NCBI GenBank assembly: GCA_004154925.1 | Contig: QJNS01000250.1 | Location: 47,671 to 111,670, forward strand | DNA: 64,000 nt | Direction: 5' to 3' | Source: Monosporascus cannonballus | Lineage: Eukaryota > Ascomycota > Sordariomycetes > Xylariales | Part shown: piece by piece, positions 36,362 through 51,186 of the stretch | Layout: every line of letters starts with the position of its first letter | Position numbering within the stretch: the first letter of the stretch is position 1 | Translations under genes and position numbers: made by a program | The notes under the pieces: generated by a model | Told to the model about the DNA's origin: nothing | Databases searched by the model: none | Seen by the model: only the letters and a program-made list of their open reading frames with translations

Positions 36362-37464
36362 GATATTTTTTAATTAAAAGCATAAATTAATAGTTAAAAC
36401 GCGAAATTTAAATTTCGAGTTATTTATTTAAAATATAATTTAATTTATATTTTATCTATTATAAGTAATTATATTTTAGATCTACTAAATGTATATAATT
36501 TGATTATAAATTATTTAAATATTTACCTTATTTTAAAATATTATTATTTTATTCGAGATTTAATCGTTTTAGTTTTGCATTATGTTTTAAAAGTAGTTTT
36601 ATTTTTTCAAAATAAAAAGTCTTATTCTTATAATATTATTTTCCTTTTCTAAAACATGTTATTTTAAAAATAAAAACCGTAAATAATTATTTTATTTATT
36701 AAAAACATCTCCGAAATAGTTCAATTAATTTTACTATAAAAAGTTATATTCGAAAAAGAGTTTTAAATTAATACGAGTCTCGTAGTAATCGTATTAATTC
36801 GATAATAAAATTTAGGGTTAAAAACTTTTCTTATATAAATTATATTCGTTTAAGTAATTTTAAACATTTTTACGTTTTTAATATTGCGAATTATTATTAT
36901 TATATCTGTTATTAACGTTTTGCTTACAATATTTAAATTTTAAATTCTTTAATAAAATTAGATTTAAAAATCCAATCGTAGTTATAAAAGTAATAAAAAA
37001 TTATAGATACTTTTTAAATTTATTAGAAGTATATTACAATTTTAAATAACCTACATTAACGCTTAAAAAGGCTCTGTATAAAAATTATCTTAGAAACTTA
37101 TTAGTGAATTAAAACGTTTACGTTTTTTTAAAAGATATTTTTAAAAAACATTGCAATTGTATTTTTTTTTTACAAAAGTATTAGTTAAATTAATTAGGAA
37201 AATAAAAACAGTTAGAAAAAAAACCACGTTAAATAAAGACTAAGTAAATGTCGTTGGTGATAAAAATAAATATTATAGCGGAAAGTTTTTTTAATTAGAA
37301 CGACATAAGATTGAATTTGGAATTTAGACCGTTATCGTTTGCGATTTAAGCTGTATATTATAGCTGCACTATACTATTACGCTACTAGAGCAAAGGATTA
37401 GTAAAATAATCGCAATTATAGCAATCATCCTAGTACTTACAGCTATATAATTGCTTTATCGTAA
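36362..37464. other. AT-rich stretch left of copy B
   Basis: Degenerate and frame-free up to about 37240. The last 220 bp before copy B is less mutated and unique, including TGTATATTATAGCTGCACTA and a run of TAGC/GCTA words. No gene seen. Confidence 0.4.
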
Positions 37465-40400
37465 TCCGAACCCTATTTTGGAGGTTGTGGCTGCGTCTAC
37501 GACGTAGTAGCCGTAGCTACAGCTATAGCTTTTAATTAAGAAGTAACTGCTAAGAGTTCAATATATCAACTAAACCTTTTTAAAAAATCTTATTCATAAA
37601 AATAATAAAGCATCTAAAATAAGGCTTAATACTAAGTTGTAATTTTTCGAACCCGTTTTATATATTCTTATATGAATTTTTAAAATTAATAAAATAAATT
37701 ACATTAAAATAATCTTACTTTAACGCTATTTAAATAATAAATACGAATAATTAATATAAAATTAAGATAAATTAATATTACTAATTTTAAAAAATAACTA
37801 ATTATTTGATTATGTATATATTATAACTGTGTATTCTATTTTTAAGAACATAATAATAATATACCTTTACATACTAGAATAATAATATATAAAACGTAAA
37901 ATCGTATATAATAAATTTCGAAATAAAGTTTTTTATAATTAGCAAAATATAAGCAATATATTCGAAAGTATAAAATATATATTATAAACTCTTAAGCACT
38001 CGAGTTTTTAAAACGAAATATCTATTTTTATTGGATGCTTTTATCTGTTTTTTATCAATAAAAATATAATTAATCTATATAATACCGATATATATACGGT
38101 CGAAAACATTATTTAAAATATATGTTATGGATTTGTTCGCCTTAAATTAAATGTTATATTTGATTAATAAACTTATATTTTATAATAAAAATAAGCTAAT
38201 TTAATACGTTATTTGATTTTCGAAGAAAACTTAATATTTCTTTCGTTATTAAAATAATTTCTTTTTAGTTTTATAAACTTTTATTTAATAACCCATTTAA
38301 TTATTATCTAAATCCTAATATTAATTGAGTTAAAAAAAGAAACATTCAATTTATATCTTAGTAATATTATGTTTTATTTTTATTGTAATATTTAAAGAAA
38401 AAACGAATCTTAATTTAAAACTATTCGATTGTATAAATATCAAATAATTTAATTATATTATTTTCAATTTTAAATAAATTTCGAACGATTAATTTTAAAT
38501 ATTTAAATTATATTTTATTTTAAAATAGTGACATTATTTAATTATTACTAATAAAATATATTTTTTATTATAGAAAACAATTTCTAATAATAATATATTA
38601 ATATATATAGTTTATATTTTATTTTCTTTATACGTATATATAAATTTATAGATATAGTAATTATTAATAGATTTACGAACTAAATTATGAAATATAAAAG
38701 GTTTCGTTAAATCTATAACTTAATTTAATATAATTATAAGGCGAAAATTAGATATTTTAATATTAATTATCTTGAAATCGAGTTTATTATTTTTCTTACA
38801 TCTAAATATTAACGTTAAAATTGTATATATTAAGATTTTTAATAATATATAACTTATAATATAAATAATTATTTAAATTAATAATAAAAGTAAAATTATA
38901 ATTACTTTTAATTACTTAATTAAAACAAAACTAAATTAAAAATATTTATTCAACATTATAAAAAAAGCTGGTAAATGTAATAATTCTTAAATATATTACT
39001 CAAATTAAAATTACGTATAAAATAATATAATGTAACGTAATTTTCTTATCTGTATTATAATACTTATAATTCCTATAAGATTCAATAGAAATATTTTAAA
39101 TAGTAATTAAATAATATAATAAAATATATTAAAATGATTTATTTTTAATTATAAATAAACTATATCATTTATACTTTATTAAACATTTAAGTAATATAAA
39201 CTTAAACTTTTTATTTTAAAAAGATTAAAATAACAAAAACAAAACTTAAACTCGATAATTTAAAAATTATATTACTTATAAAAATATAAAGACTATAATA
39301 AAAAGCAATGTAATGAATTTCGATAATAACAAATAATAGATAATTTATCGAAAATAATCTCAATTTAAATCTAATAATTTTTTATTTTTATTTTTATTTT
39401 TCAACCAGTTAAAATATTACTTATATTATCTGTAAACTTACGAAATAAAATAATTTTAACCCATAGTATCGATCGAAAATAAGGGCTTAATAATATGCGA
39501 TATTTAAATATAAATATATATGTAAAATAATCTTAATAAAAAAACAAATTTATTTTACTAAAAATATAATTAAAAGTTAATTTCGACCAAACATTATTTT
39601 AATATATATATGTTTAATTTTTTTTTATATATTCGAACTTTCAACTTTTAAAATATATATAAAGAAATACTTAATATCTAATTTTATAAAAACTGCTATT
39701 TAAAAAAATAAAACCTTTATATAAATAATAAACGAAAAGATTATATTCTATATGATGATTCCTTTTTAACAGTAAAAAGCAAAGTAAATATTTATTTGTA
39801 CGAAATTTAAATGGCTTTTAGTTAATATATTTTCGAAGAAATAGAATAAATATAAATATTTATAATAAATTTAAAATTAAATCGATGTAATTAAAGCGAT
39901 TTTCGACCTTAATAAATAATAGTAATAAAATATTTTAAAAAACAGTTTTATTTTTTAATATTATATATAATATAGAAAATATAAATATTTTTAATAAAGT
40001 ATAACATTCGTTTAATCGGAAATAACGGCGTTATATTTTTATATCGTAAACCGATTTTTATAAATCACGAATTATTAATAAGTTGTAAATTTAATATAAA
40101 TCGAAAAAGCTTACAAAGTCGCCGTTAATTACGCTTAGTTTTAATTAAGATTATATAGCACATAATCGTTTAATTAAAATTTACAAATACCGATTTAAAA
40201 ATAATCGTAATAATTTATACGTTATTATATGTTAAAATTATAATTTCGATTATAATAAAACTTATATTTATATATATAATTTATAACGTATTAAGTAATT
40301 TTAATTAAAACTCTATTTCGATTCTTTTATTTATTATATCTATATAAAACTTGATATTTTTCTAATATTTTAATTATTTTAGCTTTGTTTTTGTTATTAA

Positions 40401-43400
40401 AGTTATATTGATATAATTGGTTTATTTTTATATCGATACGAGAATTTTAAATATTATTAATATATAATAATTCGCAATTTAACGTAATATATAATATATC
40501 GTAAAGAAATATCTATATAATAATTTTTATTAAAACTGATATTTTACGTATTAAAAATAAATAATATTCATCTAATAATAATAATAATACTAATTTTTAT
40601 AAAACATAAAATTTAACCAGGTTTAATTAAACTAATAATAAAAATCATATTTAATAACTCTATAGAGTTAGAATTATAAAACGCAATAATTATTAATATT
40701 GATATAATGTTAAGCGAAAATAATAATATTTTATTTATTTATTAAAATTATTGTTTTATTAATTTTTAACTTATTTAGCTGTATTTAAAATATTAATTTA
40801 TTGTAATCCGAATAAATTATATATTACAATCAATATATAATAAATCTAATTAAAAAAATATATATAACCAAATCTTATATTATATAATTAAAAATATAAC
40901 TTATTATACATGTTAATAAATTATTACTTTGACTTATAACGTTTAAGCTATTATTTTAAATTAGAGTGTTTGGATTTTATTTTTCAGTTTTGATTTTCGA
41001 ATTCGTTGTTGTATTTTTTCAAATATTTTTAATTTTTATTATTTAAGATATATTTTTGTCATTAAATACTTTAAATCAAAAGTTAGTTACATAAGTAAAT
41101 AAACAATATAAATAATTTTTCTTAATATTAAGAAAAAAACCTATTCGTTATATATACAGTTTTTCTAGTATTTATCTATTTTTAAATATTAATTTAAAAA
41201 TTTTAAAAATATAATTCAAATTTTTATTATGTAAGGTTCAGAACATATATCGTTATTTTTTAATAAATAATTTTTATAATTGTTATTTTTTAAGAAAATA
41301 AATATTTTAAGGTCTAAATTAATTCTTTGCGAAATTAGTTATTTATTCCGTTTTATTTCTAAGAAGAACTTTAGTAATTTGAGTTTTTTTCGTTTTTAAT
41401 TTTATTAATGTTTTATATAAATTGTATACTTTTAAATATCCTAAACTATGATATATCGATTTTGCTTTGCAAAGTATATAATGTAAAAAAATACGAATTT
41501 TCTTTTTTTAATATTATCTTTCTTTTCAATTAATTTATTTAAGCTTATAATTAATCGTTTAAAAGATTTTATATTAAAATTCTATATAAATATAATAATA
41601 ATCTGGTATTTCGAGTGATTACTAAACTTTTTAATATTAATATTAAATATGCTATATTATTAAAAAATCTAGTTTTTATATATAATTATTTATTTAATAT
41701 CAATATATTCGAAATGATAGATTCTTTTGCTTAATATTATAAAAATAACGTTTACATAATATATACTATAAAATATATGGTAATTTTATTTTCTTAATTA
41801 AAATATCAAAATTACAATTTTTTAATATTATTTATATTACGTAAATTATGGTTAGATAAAAATATTTAAAAATAATTAACGACTCGAATTATACGGATTA
41901 ATAATCAATATACGTTAATTAAATTTGTATTATAAAATTTTTATTTTATAATTTTAAACACTTATTATTAGATAATTCTTATTTTTTATATGTTTAACTT
42001 TATTCTTATATTTTAATATAAACAAACGAATAAAAGTATATATTATTAAGTGATTTTCAAAGGTCGAAAATAAACTCGATGTTAGAAGTTATTAATATAT
42101 ATAAATGTATATTATTTTAAAAATATTATAAATTATATATATATAATCGAAAGTATAAAAGATTAATTTAAGTATTATTTTAATATTTTTATTTATAACA
42201 CATATATTAAGATACATATAATAATAAAATACGTTTTTCAAAATACATTTTAAAATATAAACATTTTTAAAAAAATTATTTAAGTTATTCAAATTTTACT
42301 TTATTAATTGCAGTAAAGTTTAGAAAATAATTAATATAGACATTCAATTAAATATCGTAGCAATTTTAATATATATTTTAAATTTTTATTAAATTATTAC
42401 ACATTATCGAAGAACAATTACAATATTTTCTTATTGTAAAAGATCGTAATATCATCATAATAATTACATAATATTAAATATATATAATTAAATAAGTATA
42501 GTTATAAAATTGGAAATACGATAAACTAGTAAATATAGTTTTGCCTTGATTAAAATATAAAATATAATATATAAAATATAAAACATATTAAATAAAGAGA
42601 ATTCTAAATTTAAACAATCACCGAATATATTATTAATATTTATAAGTAATATATAAAGCTTTATAAAATATAAACGAAAATTACGAATATTTAATAAATT
42701 TAAAAAGTATTTCAAAATAGTGTTTATGATTAAAACAAAGATATATATACATTTAAAATTTATAAAATTATAAATCTATAAATTATAAAACAATCTATAT
42801 TATAGCATAAATCCCGTAATATAATTTATAAAAGTTTTATATTTAAATATATATCCAATCTAATTATTTTATATATAACTAAGATTGTATACTTAAATAT
42901 AACTTCTTATAATTCTATATATAAAGTTACATTATTTATAATATAATTCTTGTTAATTAATTTGTGTTTTAATTAACATTCGAAACTAGTATTATAATAT
43001 TTATCTTTATATATTTTATTTTAAATCGAGTAATAAATAATGTTCTTAATAATATATTAAAAGTAACTTGACATATTTCAGCTGATAACATACTATAAAT
43101 AAATCTACAAAGCTTTAATTACTTGATTAAAGCAATTAAATTTATTGATAATATCTTTAAAAAATAACTTATGTTCGAAAAACAATTTATCTTTAAATAA
43201 TGACTTTAAAGCACCTAACGAAATTTCGATTTAAAAAATAACTAAAACTAATATTAAAACAACCTATAATAGAGTAAAACTTATAACGTTATTCTAATTA
43301 AGATAATTTCGTATTAACGAAATAAGATTTAATTATTTTCAAATATAAAATATTTCTTATAATAAATACACATTATATATAACTAATTGTAAATATTAAA

Positions 43401-45421
43401 TTAATACTATAAAATTATATTAATACAGCGTAATATTAAAACAATTAATACCTTACGTTTTAGTGTTAATATAAATATATATTAATTAAAAAAGCTTAAA
43501 ATTATTAAAAATTTATAAACATAATAATATTACGAAAATCCAATATTACAAATGAATATCTTAATCTGGTAAAATATAATATTTATTAAAATATTAAGAA
43601 TTAAGAATATAATTTGAAGTAATTTTTATAATAATAAGTGGTGAAACAATATTTATATTATAATATATTTTATTATTCTTATCAATTATTAAAATATTCA
43701 ATTAATTATTGATTTTTGTAGTAAAAACAACTTTTACCTTTTAAGAAAACAATTATATAAATCAAATACTGTATAAACAATACGAAAAAATTGTAAAATA
43801 AGCGGTTTAATAAAAACACATATATTATATAATTGTTTTAGAAATGATACAATTTATAAATTTGAAGAATAATAAATACGCAAATTATATATAAACAATA
43901 ACGAAAATAAATATACGTAATTTTAAAATATTAGATATTATTATATAATTCGAATAAAAGTTTCAAATGAATTTAAATGTAAATATTACCCTTAAACTAA
44001 AAGTTTCTTAAAATTCGAAAACGTAAAAAGTTTAATCAGTATACAAATTATAATAATATGATAAAAAAGTAAAATAGAAAAAGAAAATCTTAAAAACTGT
44101 TTAAAAATATTATTTATAATTAGAAATTTAAATTTATATCGAAATTATGCAACATATTTAGTTATAAGTAATATAATATTTTTATATAATTTTACAAAAA
44201 GAAAATAAAACGTTTAAACGAAATATAGCTCATTAAAATTACATAAATAATAGATTTATATTAAAATTAAAGTTACGATATTAATATTATAATATTTATT
44301 AAAAATTCGTAAAAATATAAAAATATTAAAAACTATATTAAATATTCGGTTTTGTTTAATAAATTTTTATTTTGTTTATTTCGTAACAAAAAAGCGATAA
44401 CGAACCACCTTTTTAGAAATTATTTGTTAAGTTATCGACATTTTATACTATAGAATTATAGCTTTTTTTCGCATATAAAATATTACAGGTGTTCGATACT
44501 AAAGTATTTTTAACGAATTTAATATTAAATGTTTTAATAATTACGTTAAAATTATTTATAAATTCTGTTTGAGTTTTTATCTTATTTAAGTAATTAAGTT
44601 TAATTGTAGTATTGATGATAAATATAATATTTCAAAATTCACAAATTTAATATCTATAATTTTACAATTTACAGCTAAAATATTGCTATATTTCTAGATA
44701 TCCTTTTTAATCCGAAATAAATATCTCTTAATATATTAAAACTTTCAAAATAAAATGTATATGCATTCGAATATTTCTTTATAAAAATCCCAAATAATAC
44801 AATCCCTATCTTGTAAAAATATATAATCAATATAAAATTCGCATTATAAAAATATACAATAATTAATTAAAAGAAAATATCGAAAAAAAATATAATATTA
44901 ATATTATATATGTTATTTTTCAACCGATAAAATTCGCTAATCAGCTATATATTGTAATATTCGCTTTTTAAGTTAATTAAATTTTATTTTTTTTAAGTTT
45001 TATTAAAATCAAATATACTATTTTAAAATAAAATATTTAATTAAAATAAAATATCTGTTATAGTAATTAAATTGATTAATCTTATAAAATAATATTATTA
45101 TTAATATTAATTATCTGATACAACTGTAATTATTATATTGTATAATATATAAATATATAAATATATTTAATCGTTTTTAAGTAAAAATAATTTCCTAAAA
45201 ATTCCAATAAAACCGGTATTAATTAACAGTTTTTTAATATTTCAAATAAATTTAAAGAATTATTACTTCATAAAGTATCGTAAATACTAAAAATATTTTT
45301 AACTTTATAATAATTAAATAAAAAACGCTTATTCGGTATATTTTAATTAGAATTATATTCATAAATTAAAAAATACAATATTTACGATTTATTCGTCAAA
45401 TTATTTATATTATCAAAAAAC
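37465..45421 (+). mobile_element. Unclassified 10-kb element, copy B, part left of the solo LTR
   Basis: Left end at TCCGAACCCTATTTTGGAGG (37465), shared with the end of inverted copy C. Alignable by eye along its length with copy C (for example 38400-38820 against 58980-58550 inverted, including ATAATTATAAGGCG) and from about 40.35 kb with copy A. Compared with A and C, CpG has largely gone and CA/TG are commoner, so B looks older or differently mutated. The open minus-strand frames at 42092-42292 and 42488-42715 are AT-rich chance frames; the latter position is open in A too but has no protein character. No known domain. Confidence 0.75.
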
Positions 45422-45836
45422 TGTTATAGAAACAGAGATTTCTATCTCGAAAAGACCAACCTTTAAAACCTAGCGCGGACCTGTTACGGCTAAACTCCGG
45501 ATGGGGAAGCTTGGCTCTTAAGGTGATCTAGTTGATCTAGATGATCTGGGACTAGATCATATAGATCTAGTAGATCTACGACGCATTTACTTAGAGAAGT
45601 TGGAATATATAACAATCCGATCTCTTATATAAATAGTCACCTACTTAGTTTCGTTCCTTAGCTATTAATCTAAGTCTTTAATTGGAGATAACGTTTTTTA
45701 ATTAGGAGAAAAGTCTACAAACCTCTTTAACGAACAAAACTCTTAAATTATTCCTCGCTCTATTATTATCTGCAAATCAAGACCCTTGTCGAATACTGCT
45801 CATACTTCCAGGTAGATGTATAACAGATTCGTTACA
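45422..45836 (+). repeat. Solo LTR of the E1 family inserted in copy B
   Basis: 415 bp, TGTTATAGAAAC...ATTCGTTACA, flanked by AAAAC (45417-45421) and ATAAC (45837-45841), a 5-bp target duplication with one difference. Copy A shows the empty site (AATAACGTATTATTAATAAATAA from about 16128). Much less mutated than the E1 LTR at 2172-2590. A dense cluster of GATCTA words at 45525-45580 is visible here and eroded in E1. A solo LTR is what recombination between two LTRs leaves behind. Confidence 0.92.
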
Positions 45837-47830
45837 ATAACGTATTATTAATAAATAAGAAGAAACGATTTTCGTCGAAAAATATCCTAATTTATTAACT
45901 TACTTTAATTAAAATCGTATAATATATTTCTTATTTATTTATTATAACTAAAGTATTTAAAATATATATTATATATAATAAGTTTAAATTCGATAATAAT
46001 TAAATAAATATATACATATTTGAAAAGTTCTATGAATTAAGTTTTGAAAAAACAATTTGGATTAAAATATTCCGAAAAGCTTTATATTCGTTAAATACTT
46101 TCATTATAGATAATTCGTATTAAACGCGTAATATCTGTAAAAATAACGTAATTATACAAGTATTACATATATTTAAAAAATAAAAGTGTTCAGAAAATAA
46201 ATTTATAAGAGTTTTTAATATAACTATATTACATTATTTAAAAATTTACCATTTATTTTTAAAATTACTTATAGAATATATGTTTCAAATATATTATTAA
46301 GTTAATAAATATATACATATATAACCAAAATATATATTTATATATAAAAGAAAATAAAAATTAAAACTTTTTATAATTCATCATACATCTCGATTATTTT
46401 AATTTTTCTAGTTTATATTTCCCGAATATAAAAAATATTTTCTAATTTCTATTAATAATATAAAATCTCAAGAGGTTTAATTTCTTATAGTTATAAAACG
46501 TATTAATAAAAATAAAAATAAAAATAATCCTAATTAGTCCGAAAAGTAAAATATTTTAACTTTTTTAAACAAGAATTGGTTAATAATAACTAATAAATAT
46601 AATAATTATATTCACAATACAATTTTAAGTATTTAATTATTACACTAAAATCTAATTTTGGTTTATTAATTAGATTTAATTATAATATATGACTTATTTT
46701 AACTAAAATGTTATTATAATATAAAAGTAATATAATTATTTAACCTTTTTTATTAATCGGTTTGCATCTTTAGGTAATATAATATAATTTAAACAAAAAC
46801 TTAACCTTTTTAATATATCGATACTATTTCGTATTAAATATAAAAATAATAAAATTCTGCTTAATAAATAAGATAGATAATTACGGTGAATTTTGGAAAT
46901 TATTTTAATTCAAGCAATTAAAATTATTAAATAAAATACAAACGTCTATACTATTATTATTATAAAGACATTTTATTTTTTGCTTTACATTATACAATTA
47001 TTACATTTTTGTTGGATATATAATTATCTAATTCAAAAACTTAAATTAATAAACAATAAATATTTTTAAAACATCTTAACTTTTATACAAAATAATATAA
47101 ATTATGTTAATTTTAAATAATATCTTTTGCAGAAAATAGTAAAATCTAAGTTTGTTTATAAAAAGTTTAAATTTTCTATATAATATATTATAATATTTAT
47201 ATATAATAAGATTTTAATTATTAGAAATTATAAATTTCTACTAACTTTTACATTTTATTAATATATTACGTAATTGTTTTTCTTTGACGACGTTTTTTAA
47301 ACGTTTAATTTTAATCATTAAATTAATTATTCGATTATTATTGTATAAAACCTAGCTGTAAATAAAATTATCGAATGTTATATTCGTTCGTCAATACTAG
47401 TACTAAAAATTTATCGCACGTTTATATATACTTTGTTTTGATAAATTTATATAACAAAATTTCAAAAACGAATTTATTATATTTTATAAAAATAACGTAA
47501 TCGAATCAAACTTTAATAAATAAATACGTTAGAGTTTAAAAGTAACAAATAAAGTCTAATTAAAAGTAAAATAATATTAGCAATAAGCTATAATCGAATT
47601 AATTATATATATATCTATAATTACAAAAGAATTATTATTAAGTTATTACGAATTTTTTAAAAAAAGGAAATATATAAAACGGACGTTTTCTTATAACTTA
47701 AATTTAAGCCTCGCTAGTTTGTTGTAGGGATTTGAGATATAATAAATTAATATTTAGCATTGTAAAACGGTATTTGAGTAACTTTAAGAAAATTAAGAAA
47801 ACGAGCCAGAGAGGTTTAAGCTAGCTGAGA
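45837..47830 (+). mobile_element. Unclassified 10-kb element, copy B, part right of the solo LTR
   Basis: Continues copy B to the shared right end (47703-47820 block then GCTAGCTGAGATAACT). Anchors with copy A: the stretch starting ATAACGTATTATTAATAAATAA (45837 and 16128), and 46440-47600 matching 16740-18060. Stops in every frame and low CpG. With the solo LTR removed, copy B is about 9.95 kb long. Confidence 0.75.
47703..47820 (+). repeat. Right-end block of copy B
   Basis: Inverted arms 47703-47723 and 47800-47820, eroded forms of those in copies A and C (here GCCTCGCTAGTTTGTT and AACGAGCCAGAGAGG). Homology with A and C stops about 15 bp further right. Confidence 0.7.
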
Positions 47831-49309
47831 TAACTATATAAGAGTTTTTACAGTGAACTAAGCTGTAACACTGTACTAGAAACGATTGGTTACAATTTTA
47901 ACAGTAAAACGTTTTATTTAGATTTTTTACATTTGTTAAATACCTCAAAAGCTTTTAAGTATTTTTCTTATATAAGTATTTTTTCATTTAATTAAATATT
48001 AAATTTCGATTTCATTCGCTTTTGCATTTAATATTTTTTAACTTTATAATTTTTTAAATATTTCTTTATACGAGCGTCCTTATATGTTATTTATATTAAA
48101 AATAAAAAATAGAAAATTGAAAAATATTTTTGCGATTTTAAATAACTATAATTTATAAGTAAGTTTAAAAGTAACGTTACTAATTTTAAACGAATCGAAA
48201 TCTTTAAAAACTTAATTTATTATTAAATATTTATATGCTAATTTAGAAAATATTAAACGTGGTATTTTATATTTAATATAATCGCTAAATATTATTCTTT
48301 TTAAACAAAACTAAGTATTTAATTCTTTTAATATAATACTAAGAGTTTTAAAAGAATTATAATTTAATTAAAACCCAGATTTATACTATTTTGATTTTTT
48401 ATTTTTAAAACTTAGTGTAAATATTCGACTGTATAATAAATGTATACAAGATTAAGATATAATTTATTTTATAATATAACGTCTTTAATTATTATATTTA
48501 ATAATATAAAATATAATATATATTATACATTATACAATATATTAAAATATTTATATCTTTGATTTAAATTTAATTATATAGGTAAAAGATATATATATAT
48601 ACATTATATAAATTACAATGTTCAATAGTTTTATAAAAGGATTTTTTATTAATATATTAAAAAACTTGAATTATATGTTATATTTTATAAATTAATCGTA
48701 TAATAAATTTTCGAGATTATATTAATTTTTAAAAATTAAAAAGTGTAATAATCTTTAAATAAGTAAAATAATTTAAATTCATATTAAAATAATCAGTAAT
48801 TATTTTAACTTAATTTTGTTAATATATAAATTAATTTTATTTTAAAGATATATTTAAAAAAATATATTTTTAGAAAAAACACAAGTATTAAGTTAAATTT
48901 AACTTATCATATATACAACTTATTTAATTATTATAAATTTTTAAAAACGTTTTAAAAATTATTATATAATATAATTTAAATAATAAATTTTATATTTAAT
49001 ATTGTCGAAAACGGTACTCAATATATAATTTTTACGATTAAAATATGTTATACTCTAATTCTATAAAGCCTTGCTTTAAAGGCGAATAGTTGCTGACAAG
49101 CTTCGACTATAATAAATCTTATACTCGCTAGCTGGTTCGAAAGAGTAGAAAGGTTAAGCTTTAGGCGGCAAACCTTGAGAATAAACCTTAAGGGTAAACT
49201 TTAGATGTGTATAAAAGGCTTGGCGAGCCCTCACTAGTCTTACGGCTAAAAGTGTCAGATATCAGCTAGCAAAGGGACTAGAAACTTTAACCTCGATTAC
49301 CTCAGCTAG
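47831..49309. other. Spacer between the inverted copies B and C
   Basis: AT-rich from 47900 to 49015 with no frame. Near the left edge TACAGTG and CACTGTA (about 47847-47874) form a short inverted repeat. A GC-normal island at 49050-49309 contains TGTGTATAAAAGGCTTGGCGAGCC, a TATA-like start followed by C/T-rich sequence, as in an LTR. No second copy was found, so this stays unnamed. Confidence 0.4.
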
Positions 49310-49427
49310 CTCAGGCCTCCCTGGCTCGTTTTCCCAATTTCTTTAAAGTCACTCAAGTACCGCTCCACAACGCTAAATATTAACCAATCAAATCTCAAAT
49401 CCTCGTAACGAGCCAGCGAGGCCTAAG
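49310..49427 (-). repeat. Right-end block of copy C (best-preserved inverted repeat)
   Basis: Arms 49310-49330 (CTCAGGCCTCCCTGGCTCG...) and 49407-49427 (...CGAGCCAGCGAGGCCTAAG) match at 19 of 21 positions when one is complemented. The block is nearly free of RIP. It may be the terminal structure of the large element or a miniature element captured before the copies spread. Confidence 0.75.
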
Positions 49428-51186
49428 TTATAATTACACAAAAAAGTTTTTATTTAGCACTTTTACTTTTTTAAAAAAACGAAAATCTATAATAACTTAA
49501 TAACAAAGTATTTTTATAACAATATATATATATTTATATAATTATTTCGAATATAACTTATTACCAATATTATTTTAATTTTAATCAGGATTTATTTGCT
49601 ATTTTTAAACCTTAACGTATTTATTAATTACAGCCCAAACTTATTACGTTATTATTTTCCTTTTCAAAATATAACAAATTCGAATTCTTTTAGTTTTACC
49701 GCGTTATGCCCTTAGAACAAAATATACGTACGCGTATATGAAATTTCTGATATTAATATAAAAAATCTAATATAACGTTTAAAATTTTTATTTGTAATTA
49801 GGTTTTTTACGAAAATAATAGCCGATCGCATAATTCGATTATTCGGATTAGCCGATTAATTAACGTCTTAAAAAAATTAAATACGCGAAAAGCTTTTAAA
49901 ATGCGAAAATTAACGGGAATTTTTAATTCCGGCTAATTAGGACCTTGTTATACGTAAATATTATAATATATTATATAAGAAACTTATAACTTTTTCAAAA
50001 AGGCCTTGATTTTGCCACCTATCGGAAAAATTATTATTTAACATTAAAATAATTTATATTGCTTTGAACGAAGATTAACGTTTTATAAAAATATTTATTT
50101 TTAATTAATTTAAATTTTTAAATAAATAATTATATATTTAAGGGAAAAAATAACAATCGTATGATACGAAATAAAAAAATAAAGTGATTTCGTAATGATA
50201 ATAGTTTAAATATTTTTACGTATTTTTTTATGGTTTTAATTATTATAATTAAAATAATGTCCAAAATTAATAATAATTAGTTGCCTTATTTACTAAGCAA
50301 ACTTTTATTATTTTCGAGTTTATTATAAAATAATATTAATATATTAAAAAAATTACATATTTACGAAAATTATTATATGTTAAATAAAAATATGAATTAA
50401 TTAATAAATAAAACCGAAATAACCGTATTAATTCCATTATAATAATATAATTTTATTTAATATAAATTACGTTATATAATTAAATATATTAAGATAATAT
50501 TATATTTTAATACGATAATTTTAATATTTAAATTATATTCGTAATATAACGTTTTAATATAATATTATTATACGGAATATTATTACCGTTTTTATTTATT
50601 ATTTTAATTATATTTTTTAAAAAAATTAAATTAATCCATATTTCGGTTTAATTAATATTATAAAATAAAATAATTTTATTATTTCGTAATTAATAATATC
50701 TGAATTTTATTTTTTTATTTTTATTAATACGTTTTATAAACGTAATGAACAAAAATTTCCCGGTTTTTTCAAATTAAAATATATACCATATAATAAATAC
50801 CGTTCGATTTCGTTAAATGTAATTAACGAAAACGAAAATATTATCGACAGTATATATAATATTTATCAAAAACCTTTTTAAAAAAATATATGAATTTAAA
50901 AAAAATAATTCTATTGATTTTCGAAACGTTTTTATTTTATTTATAATAATTAGAAAATAACTATTTATATTTGGAAAATATAGGCCAATTAAACCGAAAC
51001 AGACGATTTATATAATAAAAAATAATAATTCCTTTTACTTTTGCTTTATTTTATATATAAATAAATTTTGTATTTATATTTATACGTATTTATTAGCCCG
51101 ATAATATAATTAAAACGTATAAAATATAATTAACTTTAAAAACGGATTATTAATTCTTAAATAAAATAATGTAATTATATTAAAAA

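Noticed and set aside
42092..42715. Two minus-strand open frames in copy B, and the counterpart at 5926-6111 in copy A
   Set aside because: Only Ile/Tyr/Asn/Leu/Phe-rich low complexity from AT-rich DNA; the position recurs because the repeat recurs.
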